Assembly (NCBI GenBank): GCA_024641945.1
Contig: JAHECD010000002.1
Location: forward strand, 1-64,000
DNA length: 64,000 nucleotides
Direction of reading: 5' to 3'
Source: Rubrivivax sp.
GTDB taxonomy: Bacteria > Pseudomonadota > Gammaproteobacteria > Burkholderiales > Burkholderiaceae_C
Part shown: positions 15,983 through 26,169 of the stretch, in pieces
How positions within the stretch are numbered: position 1 is the stretch's first letter
Layout of the letters: the number at the start of each line of letters is the position of its first letter
Program-made: the position numbers and the translations under genes
Notes under the pieces: model-generated
What the model saw: only the letters and a program-made list of their open reading frames with translations
Database searches by the model: none
Told to the model about the DNA's origin: nothing

Positions 15983-16971
15983 GTGTATCCTGACGCCAGC
16001 TGCAGCTTGAACCTGCTCGAAGTCACGGACCTGCGGGTCACCCTGCAGACCTCGCGCGGCGCGGTCGAGGCGTTGCGCGGCCTGAGCTTCTCGGTCGAGC
16101 GCGGCGGCACGCTCGGGCTGATCGGCGAGTCGGGCTGTGGCAAGTCGCTCACGGCGCTCGCGCTGATGGGGCTGCTGCCGGAAGGTGCGCGTGTGCAGGG
16201 CTCGATCCGGCTGGCGGGCACCGAACTCACTTCGCTCGACGACGCTGCGATGTGCGCGGTACGCGGCCTGCGCATGGGCATGGTGTTTCAGGAGCCGATG
16301 ACGGCGCTGAACCCGCTGCACACGGTGGGCCGGCAGATCGCGGAGTCGCTGCGCCTGCACAGGTCGATGGCCGCGCAGGACGCGCGCGCCGAGGCGCTGC
16401 GCCTGCTGCAGCGGGTGCAACTTCCGCAGGCCGCGCAGCGGTTCGACGCCTATCCGCACCAGCTTTCCGGCGGCCAGCGGCAGCGGGTCGTGATCGCCAT
16501 CGCGCTGGCCTGCGGGCCCGAGCTGTTGATTGCCGACGAACCCACCACCGCCCTCGACGTGACCACACAGCGCGAGGTGCTCGACCTGATCGCCGAGCTC
16601 GTGGCGGAGGACGGCATGGGCCTGCTGCTGATCAGCCACGACCTGGGCGTGATGGCCGACACCGTGCAGCGCATGCTCGTGATGTATGCCGGCACGGTGG
16701 TCGAAAGCGGGCCCACGGCCGCCGTCTTCGCGCAACGCGCGCACCCCTACACCCGCGGCCTGTTCGCCGCCCGGCCGCGCCTGGGGCTGCCGCGTGGCAC
16801 GCGCCTGGCCACGATCCCCGGCCGCGTGCCCGAACTCGCCGACATGCCGCGCGGCTGCCCGTTCGCGGCGCGCTGCGACATCGCCGTCGATGCGTGCAAG
16901 GCGGCCGACCCACCGAACGTGACGGTCGCGCCCGGTCACACGTCGCGCTGCCTGAAGGCGGTGCCCGTCTC

Positions 16972-16975
<4 letters not shown>
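15983..16975 (+). CDS. Oligopeptide-type ABC transporter ATP-binding protein (DppD-like)
   Basis: About 330 residues. Walker [10 protein letters not shown]-loop [12 protein letters not shown], signature LSGGQRQRV, Walker [14 protein letters not shown]-loop SHD, and the C-terminal oligopeptide/dipeptide extension with four cysteines ([16 protein letters not shown] ... RC), as in DppD/OppD. The start is uncertain: GTG 15983 or, more like the family, TTG 16007 ([12 protein letters not shown]). It ends with a GTGA overlap onto the second ATPase. It energises the permeases at 12900-14738. Confidence 0.92.
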
Positions 16976-17790
<815 letters not shown>

Positions 17791-17801
17791 AGGAGCACGA
17801 C

Positions 17802-19310
17802 ATGAAGATTGCACGACGTCCGTTCACGCTGTTGGCCGCCACACTGGCGATCGCCGTCACGCTGGCACCCGCCGCGCACGCCCAGGCGCGCAAGGACCGC
17901 GTGGTGCTCGGCATGACGCTCGAGCCTGCGACGCTCGACCCGACGATGGCGGCCGCTGCCGCCATCGGCGAGGTCGTGCACTACAACATCCTCGAGGGCC
18001 TGACCAGGATCACGCCCGATGGCGCCGTGCTGCCGCTGCTCGCCGAATCGTGGACGCTCTCGCCGGACGGCAAGAGCTACACGTTCCGCTTGCGCACGGG
18101 CGTCAAGTTCTCCGACGGCGCGCCGCTCGACGCCTCGGTGGTCAAGTTCGCATTCGACCGCGCGCGCGCCGAAGGCAGCACCAACAAGGCGAAGAAGGCG
18201 CTCTTCAACAACATCTCCAGCGTGACGGCGCACGATGCGCGCACGGTGATCCTCACGCTCGACCACGCCGACGGCACGCTGCCGTTCCGGCTGGGCGAGA
18301 ACACGGCCGTGATCCTGCACCCGAACAGCGCCGCCACGGCCGCCACCAAGCCGATCGGCACCGGGCCGTATGTGCTCGAGAGCTGGAACAAGGGCTCGTC
18401 GATCACGCTCGCCAAGTGGGACGGTTACCGCGATGCCGGCAAGGTCAAGCTGAAGAAGGTGATGTTCCGCTTCATCAACGACCCGGCGGCGCAAGTGGCC
18501 GCGCTGCTGGCAGGTGACATCGACGGCATGCCACGCTTCGGCGCCGCGCAGGCGCTCAAGCAGTTCCAGGCCGACAAGCGCTTCACGGTGGAGATCGGCA
18601 GCACCGCCGGCAAGGGCCTGCTGGCCCTCAACAACAAGCGCAAGCCGTTCGACGATGTGCGTGTGCGCCGCGCCATCATGCATGCGATCGACCGCAAGGC
18701 CTTCATCGATGGCGCGCAGGAAGGCCTGGGCACGCCCATCGGCAGCCACTTCGCGCCCACCGACCATGGGTATGTCGATCTCACCGGCCTGTACCCGTAC
18801 AACCCGGAGAAGTCCAAGGCCCTGCTGCGCGAGGCCGGCGTGGCCACGCCGCTGAACGTGACGCTCACGCTGCCGCCGCCCCAGTACGCGCGCAAGGGCG
18901 GCGAGATCGTGGCGGCACAACTGGCCAAGGTGGGCATCGTCGCGAAGATCGAGAACGTCGAATGGGCGCAGTGGCTGTCGGGGCCGTTCAAGGGCAATTT
19001 CGACCTGACGATCATCAATCACGTGGAGCCGCTCGACTACGCCACCGCCTATGCCGACCCGAAGTACTACTTCGGCTACGACAGCGCGCCCTTCCGTACC
19101 CTGGTGGCCGACTACGCCGAGACGAGCAACGCGCGCGAGAAAGCCCGGCTGTGGGGCGCGATCCAGCGCCAGTTGGCCGAGGATTCGGTGAATGCGTGGA
19201 TCTGGAACCCGGCGCAGGTGGCAGTCTTCCGCAAGGGGCTGGTCGGGCTGTGGAACAGCTCGCCGATCTTCGCCAACGACATGGCCGCGGTCGGCTGGGT
19301 CGGCAAGTGA
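17802..19310 (+). CDS. ABC transporter substrate-binding protein (SBP_bac_5 / DppA type)
   Basis: 502 residues. Signal peptide of about 27 residues ending AAHAQA (no lipobox, so soluble periplasmic), then the family 5 binding domain: VVLGMTLEPATLDP, WTLSPDGKSYTFRLRTGVKFSDG, and VRRAIMHAIDRKAFIDG. Binds oligopeptides or similar solutes and delivers them to the two permeases. AAGGAG precedes the ATG. The ligand cannot be read from sequence; the neighbouring amidase suggests an amide or peptide. Confidence 0.94.
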   Translation: MKIARRPFTLLAATLAIAVTLAPAAHAQARKDRVVLGMTLEPATLDPTMAAAAAIGEVVHYNILEGLTRITPDGAVLPLLAESWTLSPDGKSYTFRLRTGVKFSDGAPLDASVVKFAFDRARAEGSTNKAKKALFNNISSVTAHDARTVILTLDHADGTLPFRLGENTAVILHPNSAATAATKPIGTGPYVLESWNKGSSITLAKWDGYRDAGKVKLKKVMFRFINDPAAQVAALLAGDIDGMPRFGAAQALKQFQADKRFTVEIGSTAGKGLLALNNKRKPFDDVRVRRAIMHAIDRKAFIDGAQEGLGTPIGSHFAPTDHGYVDLTGLYPYNPEKSKALLREAGVATPLNVTLTLPPPQYARKGGEIVAAQLAKVGIVAKIENVEWAQWLSGPFKGNFDLTIINHVEPLDYATAYADPKYYFGYDSAPFRTLVADYAETSNAREKARLWGAIQRQLAEDSVNAWIWNPAQVAVFRKGLVGLWNSSPIFANDMAAVGWVGK

Positions 19311-19810
19311 GTCTGCAGACCATCGAGGCGTTGTACGCCGCGTTCGCGCGGCTCGACGGCGCCGCGATGCAGGCGTGTTACGCCGCCGACGCGCAGTTCG
19401 ACGACGAAGTTTTCTCGCTGCGCGGCGCACGCGAGATCGGCGGCATGTGGCGCATGCTCTGTGCCGCCACGCAGTCGCAGCCCGCCTCGCGCGCGGCCTG
19501 GCGGCTCGAAGTGAGCGGCCTTCAGGCCGCCGGCGGGCGTGGCGCGGCGCACTGGGAGGCGCATTACCTGTTCTCGGCCACCGGCCGCCCGGTGCACAAC
19601 GTCATCGATGCCGAGTTCCAGTTCGACGACGCAGGCCGGATCTCGCGCCATCGCGACCGCTTCGAATTCTGGCGCTGGTCGCGCCAGGCGCTTGGCTTGC
19701 CAGGCCTGCTGCTCGGGTGGACGCCCCTGCTGCGCAACCAGGTGCGCACCAAGGCCGCAGGCAATCTGCAGCGTTATCTGGCGTCCCAAGGCGATGGCCG
19801 CGCCGCATGA
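19307..19810 (+). CDS. NTF2/SnoaL-like protein
   Basis: 167 residues. It begins SLQTIEALYAAFARLDGAAMQACYAADAQFDD, the typical opening of the cone-shaped NTF2/SnoaL fold, and shows the matching later strands (HNVIDAEFQFDDAGRISRHRDRFEFW). Family members are small-molecule isomerases, cyclases, dehydratases or binding proteins; no activity can be assigned. GTG start overlaps the binding-protein stop (GTGA), and its end overlaps the amidase start by 17 bp, so it belongs to the transporter operon. Confidence 0.85.
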   Translation: MSLQTIEALYAAFARLDGAAMQACYAADAQFDDEVFSLRGAREIGGMWRMLCAATQSQPASRAAWRLEVSGLQAAGGRGAAHWEAHYLFSATGRPVHNVIDAEFQFDDAGRISRHRDRFEFWRWSRQALGLPGLLLGWTPLLRNQVRTKAAGNLQRYLASQGDGRAA

Positions 19811-21185
19811 GTTGACGGCGTCGGCGCTTGCCGAGGCCTACCGCGCCCACGCGCTGTCGCCGGTGGAGGCGGTGCGCGAGATCGTGGCGCATATCGAACG
19901 CTGGGAGCCGCACCTGTGCGCCACCTATGCTTTCGACCCCGAGTCCGCGCTCGAAGCCGCGCGTGCATCCGAAGCGCGCTGGCAGCGCGGTGCGCCCCTC
20001 GGCGCGCTCGACGGCGTGCCGTGCACGATCAAGGAAAACACGGCGACCAAGGGTGTGCCGGTGCCGGCCGGCACGGCCGCCACGACCCTCGTGCCAGCAA
20101 GCGCCGATGCGCCGCCGTCCGCGCGGTTGCGCGAAGCGGGCGCGGTGATCCTGGGCAAGACCACGATGCCCGACTGGGGCATGCTGTCGTCCGGCCTGTC
20201 GAGCTTCCACAAGCTTGCGCGCAACCCGTGGGACCTGCGCATGACGCCGGGCGGCAGCAGTGCCGGCGCCGGCGCCGCGGCGGCGGCCGGCTACGGCCCG
20301 CTGCACCTGGGCACCGACATCGGCGGGTCGATCCGCCTGCCGGCTGCGTGGTGCGGGGTCGTCGGCCTGAAGCCCAGTCATGGCCGGGTGCCGGTGCATC
20401 CGCCGTATGCCGGCCGCGTGGCCGGGCCGATGACCCGCACGGTGCTCGACGCCGCCCTGATGATGGCCGCATTGAGCCAGTCCGATGCACGCGACGCGAC
20501 GAGCCTGCCGCCGCAGCCCATCGACTGGACCGACCTCGGCCTCGACCTGCGCGGACTGAAGCTCGGCCTGCTGATGGATGCGGGCTGGGGCCTGCCGGCG
20601 GAGCCGCAGACGGCCGCAGCGGTGCAGGCCGCCGCGCGTGCCTTCGAGGCCGCGGGTGCAATCGTCGAACCGCTGGCGGCGTTCAGCACCCGCGAGATGG
20701 CCGACGGCATGGACCGCTTCTGGCGCATGCGCTCCTGGCTCGACCTGAGTGCATTGCCGCCGCAGCGCCAGGCACTCGTGCTGCCCTATATCCGCGCGTG
20801 GGTGGCGAGTGGTGCCACGCTCACGGGCGCGCAGGTCTTCCACGGCTACAGCCAGATGGCTGCGCTGCGCGACGCGGCTCTCGCTGCGTGCGAGCGCTAC
20901 GATTTCGTGCTCTCTCCGGTGAGTCCCGTGCCCACCTATCCAGCCGAATGGGCGAGCCCCGTCAACGACCCGCAGCGCCCGTTCGAGCACATCGCCTTCA
21001 CGCTGCCGTACAACATGAGCGGGCAGCCGGCTATCGGCATCGACTGCGGGCATACCGCTGACGGGCTGCCGATCGGCCTGCAGATCGCGGGCCGCCGGCA
21101 TGACGACCTGGGGGTGCTGCGCATGGCGCAAGCCTGGGAGCAACTGCGTCCTGCACCGCGGCCCTGGCCGCGTCCGCCGGGCTGA
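19794..21185 (+). CDS. Amidase (amidase-signature family)
   Basis: 463 residues. It carries the Ser-cisSer-Lys triad: lysine in GVPCTIKENTATKG, cis-serine in PGGSSAGAGAAAAAG and nucleophilic serine in GTDIGGSIRLPAAWCG. It hydrolyses an amide to acid and ammonia; GatA, indoleacetamide and aryl amidases share the motif. It lacks a neighbouring gatB/gatC and is therefore not the tRNA amidotransferase subunit. No signal peptide. Last catabolic gene of the transporter unit, probably acting on the imported compound. Confidence 0.92.
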   Translation: MAAPHELTASALAEAYRAHALSPVEAVREIVAHIERWEPHLCATYAFDPESALEAARASEARWQRGAPLGALDGVPCTIKENTATKGVPVPAGTAATTLVPASADAPPSARLREAGAVILGKTTMPDWGMLSSGLSSFHKLARNPWDLRMTPGGSSAGAGAAAAAGYGPLHLGTDIGGSIRLPAAWCGVVGLKPSHGRVPVHPPYAGRVAGPMTRTVLDAALMMAALSQSDARDATSLPPQPIDWTDLGLDLRGLKLGLLMDAGWGLPAEPQTAAAVQAAARAFEAAGAIVEPLAAFSTREMADGMDRFWRMRSWLDLSALPPQRQALVLPYIRAWVASGATLTGAQVFHGYSQMAALRDAALAACERYDFVLSPVSPVPTYPAEWASPVNDPQRPFEHIAFTLPYNMSGQPAIGIDCGHTADGLPIGLQIAGRRHDDLGVLRMAQAWEQLRPAPRPWPRPPG

Positions 21186-21243
21186 CGCGCGGTCGCCGGC
21201 AGCGCGAAGCGAACGGCCTTCTCGACCGCGCTACATTCGCGCC

Positions 21244-22605
21244 ATGAACAGCCCCGACCTGCGCGGCAATGTCACCGGGACGTCGTCCACGGCGGCGCGC
21301 GACAGCGTGGAGCGCGCGCTGTGGCGAATGATGTCGTTCTACGACGTGCCGCTGCCCGACCTCGACGCGGCGATCGAGTCCGACGATGGCTGGGCCCTGC
21401 CGCACGTGATGAAGGCGGGTTTCCTGCTGAGCCTGACCGAACCTGCGCTGGTGCCCGAGGCGGCCGCGCATCTCGACGCCGCGCGTGCCCGCGAAGCCTC
21501 GTGCACGCCGCGCGAGCGTGCACATCTCGAGGCCACCCAGCAGGTGCTGGAAGGGCGCTGGGCGGCGGCCTGCCGCACGTGGGACGAACTGCTCGTCGAA
21601 CACCCGCGCGACGCACTCGCGCTGCAATGGGCGCAGCTCTGGGACTTCTACCGCGGCGATACGCCGGGCCTGCGCCTGCGCCCCGCGCGCGCGCTGCCCG
21701 AATGGGACGAGGCGGACCCGCTGTATGCCTACGTGATGGCGCTTTATGCCTTCGGGCTGGAGGAATCGAACCTCTATCCGCAGGCCGAAGATGTCGGCCG
21801 GCGCGCTTTGCAGGCGAACCCGCGGGTGCCCTGGGCGGTGCACGCGGTGGCCCATGTGATGGAGATGCAGGGCCGTTTCGAGGAAGGTGCCGCCTGGTTG
21901 AACCAGCACCAGGTGGCGTGGGCCGAAGGCAACGGATTCGCCTGCCACCTGTGGTGGCACAAGGCGCTATTCCGGCTCGAGGCGCTCGACATCGCCGGTG
22001 TCTTGCGGCTGGTGGACAAGCACCTCAGCGGCGATGCGGTGCAGATCTCGTTGCAGCGTGTCGACGCGGCCGCCCTGCTCTGGCGCATGCACCTGCTCGG
22101 CCAGGACATGAGCGCCGCCTGCCGCGCGTTGCTGGAGGGCTGGGCGCCCGACGACGCACACGCCGGGTACTACGCGTTCAACGACGTGCACGTGCTGATC
22201 GCCATGCTCGGCTGCGACGAGGTGACACGCGGCGAGGCCTGGCTGGCGCGCTGCGCCGAGCGCGCGATGCAACCCGACGACATGCGACGCGCCAACCACC
22301 AGATGGCGCGCGACGTGGGCCTGCCATTGATGCGCGGCCTGCTGGCCTTCGCACGCGGCGACCGTGACGGCGCTGCCGAGGCGCTGTACCCGGTGCGTGC
22401 GCTGGCGCAGCGCTTTGGCGGCAGCCACGCGCAGCGTGACCTGATCGACCAGACGTTGCTGGCCGCTGCGGCGCGCGGCTGCGAACACACGCGCGCCACG
22501 CTGGGGCGTGCGCTGATCAACGAGCGCGTGCTCGCGAAGCCCGTGTCGCCACTCACCCGGCACTGGCAGGAAATGGTGGGCATCGGCGCCAGGGACCGCG
22601 CATGA
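21244..22605 (+). CDS. TTC38-like tetratricopeptide protein
   Basis: 453 residues of alpha-helical repeats. The region HAVAHVMEMQGRFEEGAAWL ... FACHLWWHKALF resembles the eukaryotic TTC38 family; bacterial homologues are of unknown function. No signal peptide or membrane helix. No Shine-Dalgarno; TACATT (21232-21237) lies 6 nt before the ATG. It ends with an ATGA overlap to the DUF1992 gene. It follows the amidase gene by 58 bp and may be transcribed separately. Confidence 0.85.
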   Translation: MNSPDLRGNVTGTSSTAARDSVERALWRMMSFYDVPLPDLDAAIESDDGWALPHVMKAGFLLSLTEPALVPEAAAHLDAARAREASCTPRERAHLEATQQVLEGRWAAACRTWDELLVEHPRDALALQWAQLWDFYRGDTPGLRLRPARALPEWDEADPLYAYVMALYAFGLEESNLYPQAEDVGRRALQANPRVPWAVHAVAHVMEMQGRFEEGAAWLNQHQVAWAEGNGFACHLWWHKALFRLEALDIAGVLRLVDKHLSGDAVQISLQRVDAAALLWRMHLLGQDMSAACRALLEGWAPDDAHAGYYAFNDVHVLIAMLGCDEVTRGEAWLARCAERAMQPDDMRRANHQMARDVGLPLMRGLLAFARGDRDGAAEALYPVRALAQRFGGSHAQRDLIDQTLLAAAARGCEHTRATLGRALINERVLAKPVSPLTRHWQEMVGIGARDRA

Positions 22606-23009
22606 CCGCCGGGCAAATACCGGCGTCGCCTGCGCCAACGGATGCACCGGCGGTGCCGGAAGAAAAGCGCCTGCGGCGTCTGCAGATGCTGGAGGACCAT
22701 ATCGGCGACGCGTTGCGCGAGAGCGAGCGGCAGGGTGAATTGCGGTCGGCGCCGAGCTTCGGCAAGCCGATGGACTTCGGCGACGGCTACGCACAGACGC
22801 CGGCCGAGCTGCGCATGCCGATGAAGGTGTTGAAGGACGCCGGGGTGGTGCCAGCCGAGGTCGAGGCGATGCAGCAGCTTGCCGCACTGCGCCACGCCGC
22901 GCTGGACGCCGCCGATCCTGCCGAGGCGCGGCGCCTGTCGCAGCGTGCGAGCGAGCTCCAGCAGGCCATCGCGCTGCGCCTGGAGCGCCTGCGATCCGGC
23001 AACTGGTGA
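22602..23009 (+). CDS. DUF1992 (DnaJ homologue C28-like) protein
   Basis: 135 residues. The core LEDHIGDALRESERQGELRSAPSFGKP, then LRMPMKVLKDAGVVPAEVEAM, is the DUF1992 domain that also occurs in DNAJC28. C-terminal coiled-coil-like helix (residues about 100-130). Function unknown; no J domain is present. Start overlaps the TTC38-like stop (ATGA). Confidence 0.88.
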   Translation: MTAGQIPASPAPTDAPAVPEEKRLRRLQMLEDHIGDALRESERQGELRSAPSFGKPMDFGDGYAQTPAELRMPMKVLKDAGVVPAEVEAMQQLAALRHAALDAADPAEARRLSQRASELQQAIALRLERLRSGNW

Positions 23010-23038
23010 CTGGCGGAAACCGTCGCCGGCGGCATCCG

Positions 23039-23716
23039 CTAACGTTTCACCGCACGCAGCAGATCGGCCAATGTGCGGCCGGGCTCGTCGCGGAACGACG
23101 TGTCGAGCAGGTCCATGGTGTCGATGCGGTCGATTCGGAAGTTGCGGAACCCCTGGCGCATTTCGCACCATGCGGCGAGGGTCCACACGGCGTCCCAGTA
23201 GAAGCACCCGAGAGGCCGCACGGTGCGTTCGCTCGGCGCGCCCTTCAGGTCTCGGTAGAGCATCGTCACCTTGTGTCTGGTGTCGATCGCCTCGCGCAGC
23301 CGGGCCAGCCGACTTCGTGTGGCGTCGTCCACGGCGCTTGCCGGCGCAAAGACGGCCAGGCTCTCGGCGGCCGCGCGGGCGGCCGGCGGCAGGACGGCGA
23401 GGATCTTGGACAACGCATCCTCGGCCCCTGCGGCAAGCACCGCATCGAGCCGGGGCCGCGCAATGCGCACGGCAGCCACGAGCGCCTGGGCCTCGTCGGT
23501 CGTGAACATCAGCGGCGGCAGGTCGAAGCCCGCCCGCATGCGATAACCGACACCAGCCGCCCCCTCGATGGGCACGCCCTGCGCAACCAGGTCGGCCACG
23601 TCTCGGTAGACCGTGCGCACCGACACCTCGAGCCGACGTGCCAGCCAGTCCGCGGTCGACAAACGCCGGCCCCGGATGAGTTGGACGATGCGGAACAGAC
23701 GGTCTGCGCGGCGCAT
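23039..23716 (-). CDS. YafY-type HTH-WYL transcriptional regulator
   Basis: 225 residues. N-terminal HTH (about 1-60: RADRLFRIVQLIRGRR, VSVRTVYRDVADLVAQG) and a WYL domain (about 135-210) with RTVRPLGCFYWDAVWTLAAWC and FRNFRIDRI. Proteins of this type sense small ligands or nucleic acids. CACAAT (23723-23728) lies 6 nt before the ATG and there is no Shine-Dalgarno. The VOC gene lies 36 bp upstream on the same strand and may be its partner. Confidence 0.92.
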   Translation of the reverse strand: MRRADRLFRIVQLIRGRRLSTADWLARRLEVSVRTVYRDVADLVAQGVPIEGAAGVGYRMRAGFDLPPLMFTTDEAQALVAAVRIARPRLDAVLAAGAEDALSKILAVLPPAARAAAESLAVFAPASAVDDATRSRLARLREAIDTRHKVTMLYRDLKGAPSERTVRPLGCFYWDAVWTLAAWCEMRQGFRNFRIDRIDTMDLLDTSFRDEPGRTLADLLRAVKR

Positions 23717-23752
23717 ATTGGCATTGTGGGCGCGCCGGCGTTGCGTAGCGGG

Positions 23753-24127
23753 TCAGCCCGGCGCGTGCAGTCCGATGCGGTTGCCTTCGCTGTCGGCCAC
23801 GTGGGCGAAGCACCCCATGCCGGGGGGCAACGGCGTGCGACCGAGCAGTACGCGCCCGCCTGCCGCCACGGCACGCTCGAGCGCAGCGTCGAGCAGCGGC
23901 GCGGCGTCCAGGTACACGAGCGTGCCCAGCGGTGCGGCCGGCGTATCGGCGGGGACGGCCATCAGGCATCCGGCGACAGCGCCCTCCGGCGCCGGAAAGA
24001 CCTCCATGCGCGAAGCCCCCATCGTTTCGTGGCGCAGGGTTTTCTGGAGCACCGTTTCGTAGAACGCCTTGGCGCGGTCGAGGTCGCGGGCGGGGATTTC
24101 GAACCAGGTGATGGAATCGCGGGTCAT
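23753..24127 (-). CDS. VOC (glyoxalase/bleomycin resistance) superfamily protein
   Basis: 124 residues, two beta-alpha-beta-beta-beta modules: ITWFEIPARDLDRAKAFYETVL at the start and GCFAHVADSEGNRIGLHAP at the end. Metal-ligand-like positions are visible in the last strand. It is of the PhnB/YdcJ-like small VOC type without an assignable reaction. Start chosen at ATG 24127 with AAAGG upstream; a longer start to 24202 would add unsupported residues. Confidence 0.88.
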   Translation of the reverse strand: MTRDSITWFEIPARDLDRAKAFYETVLQKTLRHETMGASRMEVFPAPEGAVAGCLMAVPADTPAAPLGTLVYLDAAPLLDAALERAVAAGGRVLLGRTPLPPGMGCFAHVADSEGNRIGLHAPG

Positions 24128-24255
24128 GGCAGGGCCTTTCTGGTGGAGGATGATGGTGGCAACGAAGCAGGTGCCATGCTGCGCCGGGGCTGCTGACAGC
24201 ATCGTGTCAGCAGCGTGCCGCGTCCCAGTGATGGGCGGCGGCGGGCGGGACGGCC

Positions 24256-24642
24256 TTGTCGGTGTTTGACAGTGATCAATCGGACCTTCGCCTTGCAGGC
24301 GATGATTGGCACGTGACCCATCCGATCATTCCGATCCATGTCGAGGGGGCCTGCAACGGGTCTCCGGCCTTGCGCATCGTCGAGCCCAGTCTGGACGGTC
24401 CGCAGCAGCAGTTGCAATCGATCGTCAGCACGCTGAAGCCGCTTGTCGATGCCGAGTTCGGCAATGAGTTGCCCGCGGGTGCGTGGCTGCGGGGGCTTCA
24501 CCTGAGCGAAGGTGAAGCCACGCTCACGATCGCGCCCGACCTGGCCTGCCGCGGACACGCCGTGGCCACGCTGGCGTTCGACGTGATGCGCCGGCTCTTG
24601 CCGAATACCGACATCTACGTCGGTGCCGCGCCCGACGCCTGA
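24256..24642 (+). CDS. Conserved hypothetical protein, MIP18/DUF59-like tail
   Basis: Up to 128 residues. The C-terminal half (LRGLHLSEGEATLTIAPDLACRG ... AFDVMRRLLPNTDIYV) has the beta-alpha-beta pattern of the MIP18/DUF59 fold used in Fe-S and metal-cluster assembly, with one cysteine, but the match is weak. The start is uncertain: TTG 24256, GTG 24262 or GTG 24313; none has a good Shine-Dalgarno. Coding bias over the second half is convincing. Stands alone between a divergent VOC gene and an EamA gene. Confidence 0.6.
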   Translation: MSVFDSDQSDLRLAGDDWHVTHPIIPIHVEGACNGSPALRIVEPSLDGPQQQLQSIVSTLKPLVDAEFGNELPAGAWLRGLHLSEGEATLTIAPDLACRGHAVATLAFDVMRRLLPNTDIYVGAAPDA

Positions 24643-24704
24643 CGCGCGCGGCGGCGCGGGTCGCGCGGTGCGCCGCCCGGCCGTGCACCGATACTCTGAG
24701 CGAA

Positions 24705-25691
24705 ATGCCCCATCGCGCCGCACTGATTTCGGGAACCTTCTTCGCACTCGGTGCCGGCCTCATGTGGGGGCTGGTCTTCGTCGCCCCGCTGTTGCTGCCG
24801 GACTATCCGGCGGCGTTGCTGTCGATGGCGCGCTACCTGGCGTTCGGGCTCATTGCATTGCCGCTCGCCTGGCTGGACCGTGTGGCATTGCGCCGGCTCA
24901 CACGGGCCGACTGGGTCGAAGCCCTCAAGCTCAGCACCGTTGGCAACCTGCTGTATTACCTGTTCCTCGCGGCGGCGATCCAGCGTGCCGGCGGCCCGCT
25001 GCCCACGATGATCATCGGCACGCTGCCGGTGGTGATTGCAGTCACCTCCAACCTTCGTGATGCACGGCGCGACGGACGCTTGCCGTGGGCCCGGCTCGCA
25101 CCGTCGCTGGCGCTCATCGCCACCGGCATCGCGCTCGTGAACCGCGCCGAGTTCGAGCACCTGCGCGGCGGATCGACGGCGAGCGTCGAGCAGTTCGCCG
25201 CGGGTGCATTTCTTGCCGTGGCCGCGGTGGCTTGCTGGACCTGGTACCCAATCCGCAACGCCGACTGGCTGCGGGCCCATGCGGACCGAAGCCCGCGCAG
25301 CTGGGCCACCGCGCAGGGTGTCGCCACGCTGCCGCTGGCGGCGACCGGCTTCCTGTTGTTCTGGGCCTGGAATTCGGCGGCGGGTCGGGCCTTCGTCATG
25401 CCCTTCGGCCCGACGCCGACGCTTTTCGTGGGGTTGATGTTCTCGATCGGCCTGTTTGCATCCTGGCTCGGTACGCTGTGCTGGAACGAAGCCAGCCAGC
25501 GTCTGCCGACCACCCTGGCGGGCCAGCTCATCGTGTTCGAGACGCTGTCGGCGCTGGCGTACGCCTTTGTTCTGCGAGGAACTGCGCCGGGTGCCGCTAC
25601 GTTGGCCGGTATCGCGCTGCTGGTGTGCGGCGTGATCTGGGCACTGCGGGTACGGTCGGAGCCGCTGGCGGCCGAAGGGCATGCCGCGTAG
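24705..25691 (+). CDS. EamA-family (DMT) transporter
   Basis: 328 residues with ten membrane helices; the first reads ISGTFFALGAGLMWGLVFVAP, the end is a helix plus a short tail (EPLAAEGHAA). Two EamA repeats. Longer than the EamA protein at 6295 and distinct from it in sequence. Substrate unknown; such proteins often export amino acids or metabolites. A GATACT hexamer (24690-24695) precedes the start by 9 nt. Confidence 0.88.
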   Translation: MPHRAALISGTFFALGAGLMWGLVFVAPLLLPDYPAALLSMARYLAFGLIALPLAWLDRVALRRLTRADWVEALKLSTVGNLLYYLFLAAAIQRAGGPLPTMIIGTLPVVIAVTSNLRDARRDGRLPWARLAPSLALIATGIALVNRAEFEHLRGGSTASVEQFAAGAFLAVAAVACWTWYPIRNADWLRAHADRSPRSWATAQGVATLPLAATGFLLFWAWNSAAGRAFVMPFGPTPTLFVGLMFSIGLFASWLGTLCWNEASQRLPTTLAGQLIVFETLSALAYAFVLRGTAPGAATLAGIALLVCGVIWALRVRSEPLAAEGHAA

Positions 25692-25748
25692 CGCCTGGCG
25701 ATCCGCCGGCGAGCCTGCAGGTCGATGCGGGTGGTGGCGAGGGATGTG

Positions 25749-26147
25749 ATGACGAACGTCGCGCGCGCCGCCTGTGCCTATGCCGGCGCGGTATTCGCAC
25801 TCGGGTTCCTGCTCGGCATGTTGCGGGCGCTGGTGCTGGCGCCCCGCTGGGGCGAGCTCGCCGCCGTCGGCGCCGAATTGCCACCGATGCTGCTCGCGTC
25901 CTGGTTCATCTGCCGCGCGTTGCTGCGGCGCTGGCCGTTGGCGCGTGCCGGTCGGTACGCGACCATGGGTGCCCTGGCCTTCGTGCTGCTGATGACGCTG
26001 GAGCTGGGATTGGCGGCGACGTTCGGCGAGTCGCCGTCGTCGTACCTCGGCAGGCTCGCCGATCCCGCGGGCGCGCTCGGCCTGGTGGGGCAACTGGGCT
26101 TCGGGCTGATCCCGTGGCTGCAGGCGGTCCTGGCGCGCCGGCACTGA
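25749..26147 (+). CDS. Small four-helix membrane protein of unknown function
   Basis: 132 residues from ATG 25749 (or 140 from ATG 25725). Four hydrophobic segments with short loops: residues about 11-31, 42-63, 72-92 and 105-125 of the shorter form. No recognised family. Convergent with glcF (22 bp between stops). Confidence 0.7.
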   Translation: MTNVARAACAYAGAVFALGFLLGMLRALVLAPRWGELAAVGAELPPMLLASWFICRALLRRWPLARAGRYATMGALAFVLLMTLELGLAATFGESPSSYLGRLADPAGALGLVGQLGFGLIPWLQAVLARRH

Positions 26148-26169
26148 CGCGTCAGCGCGCGGTGCGTGC

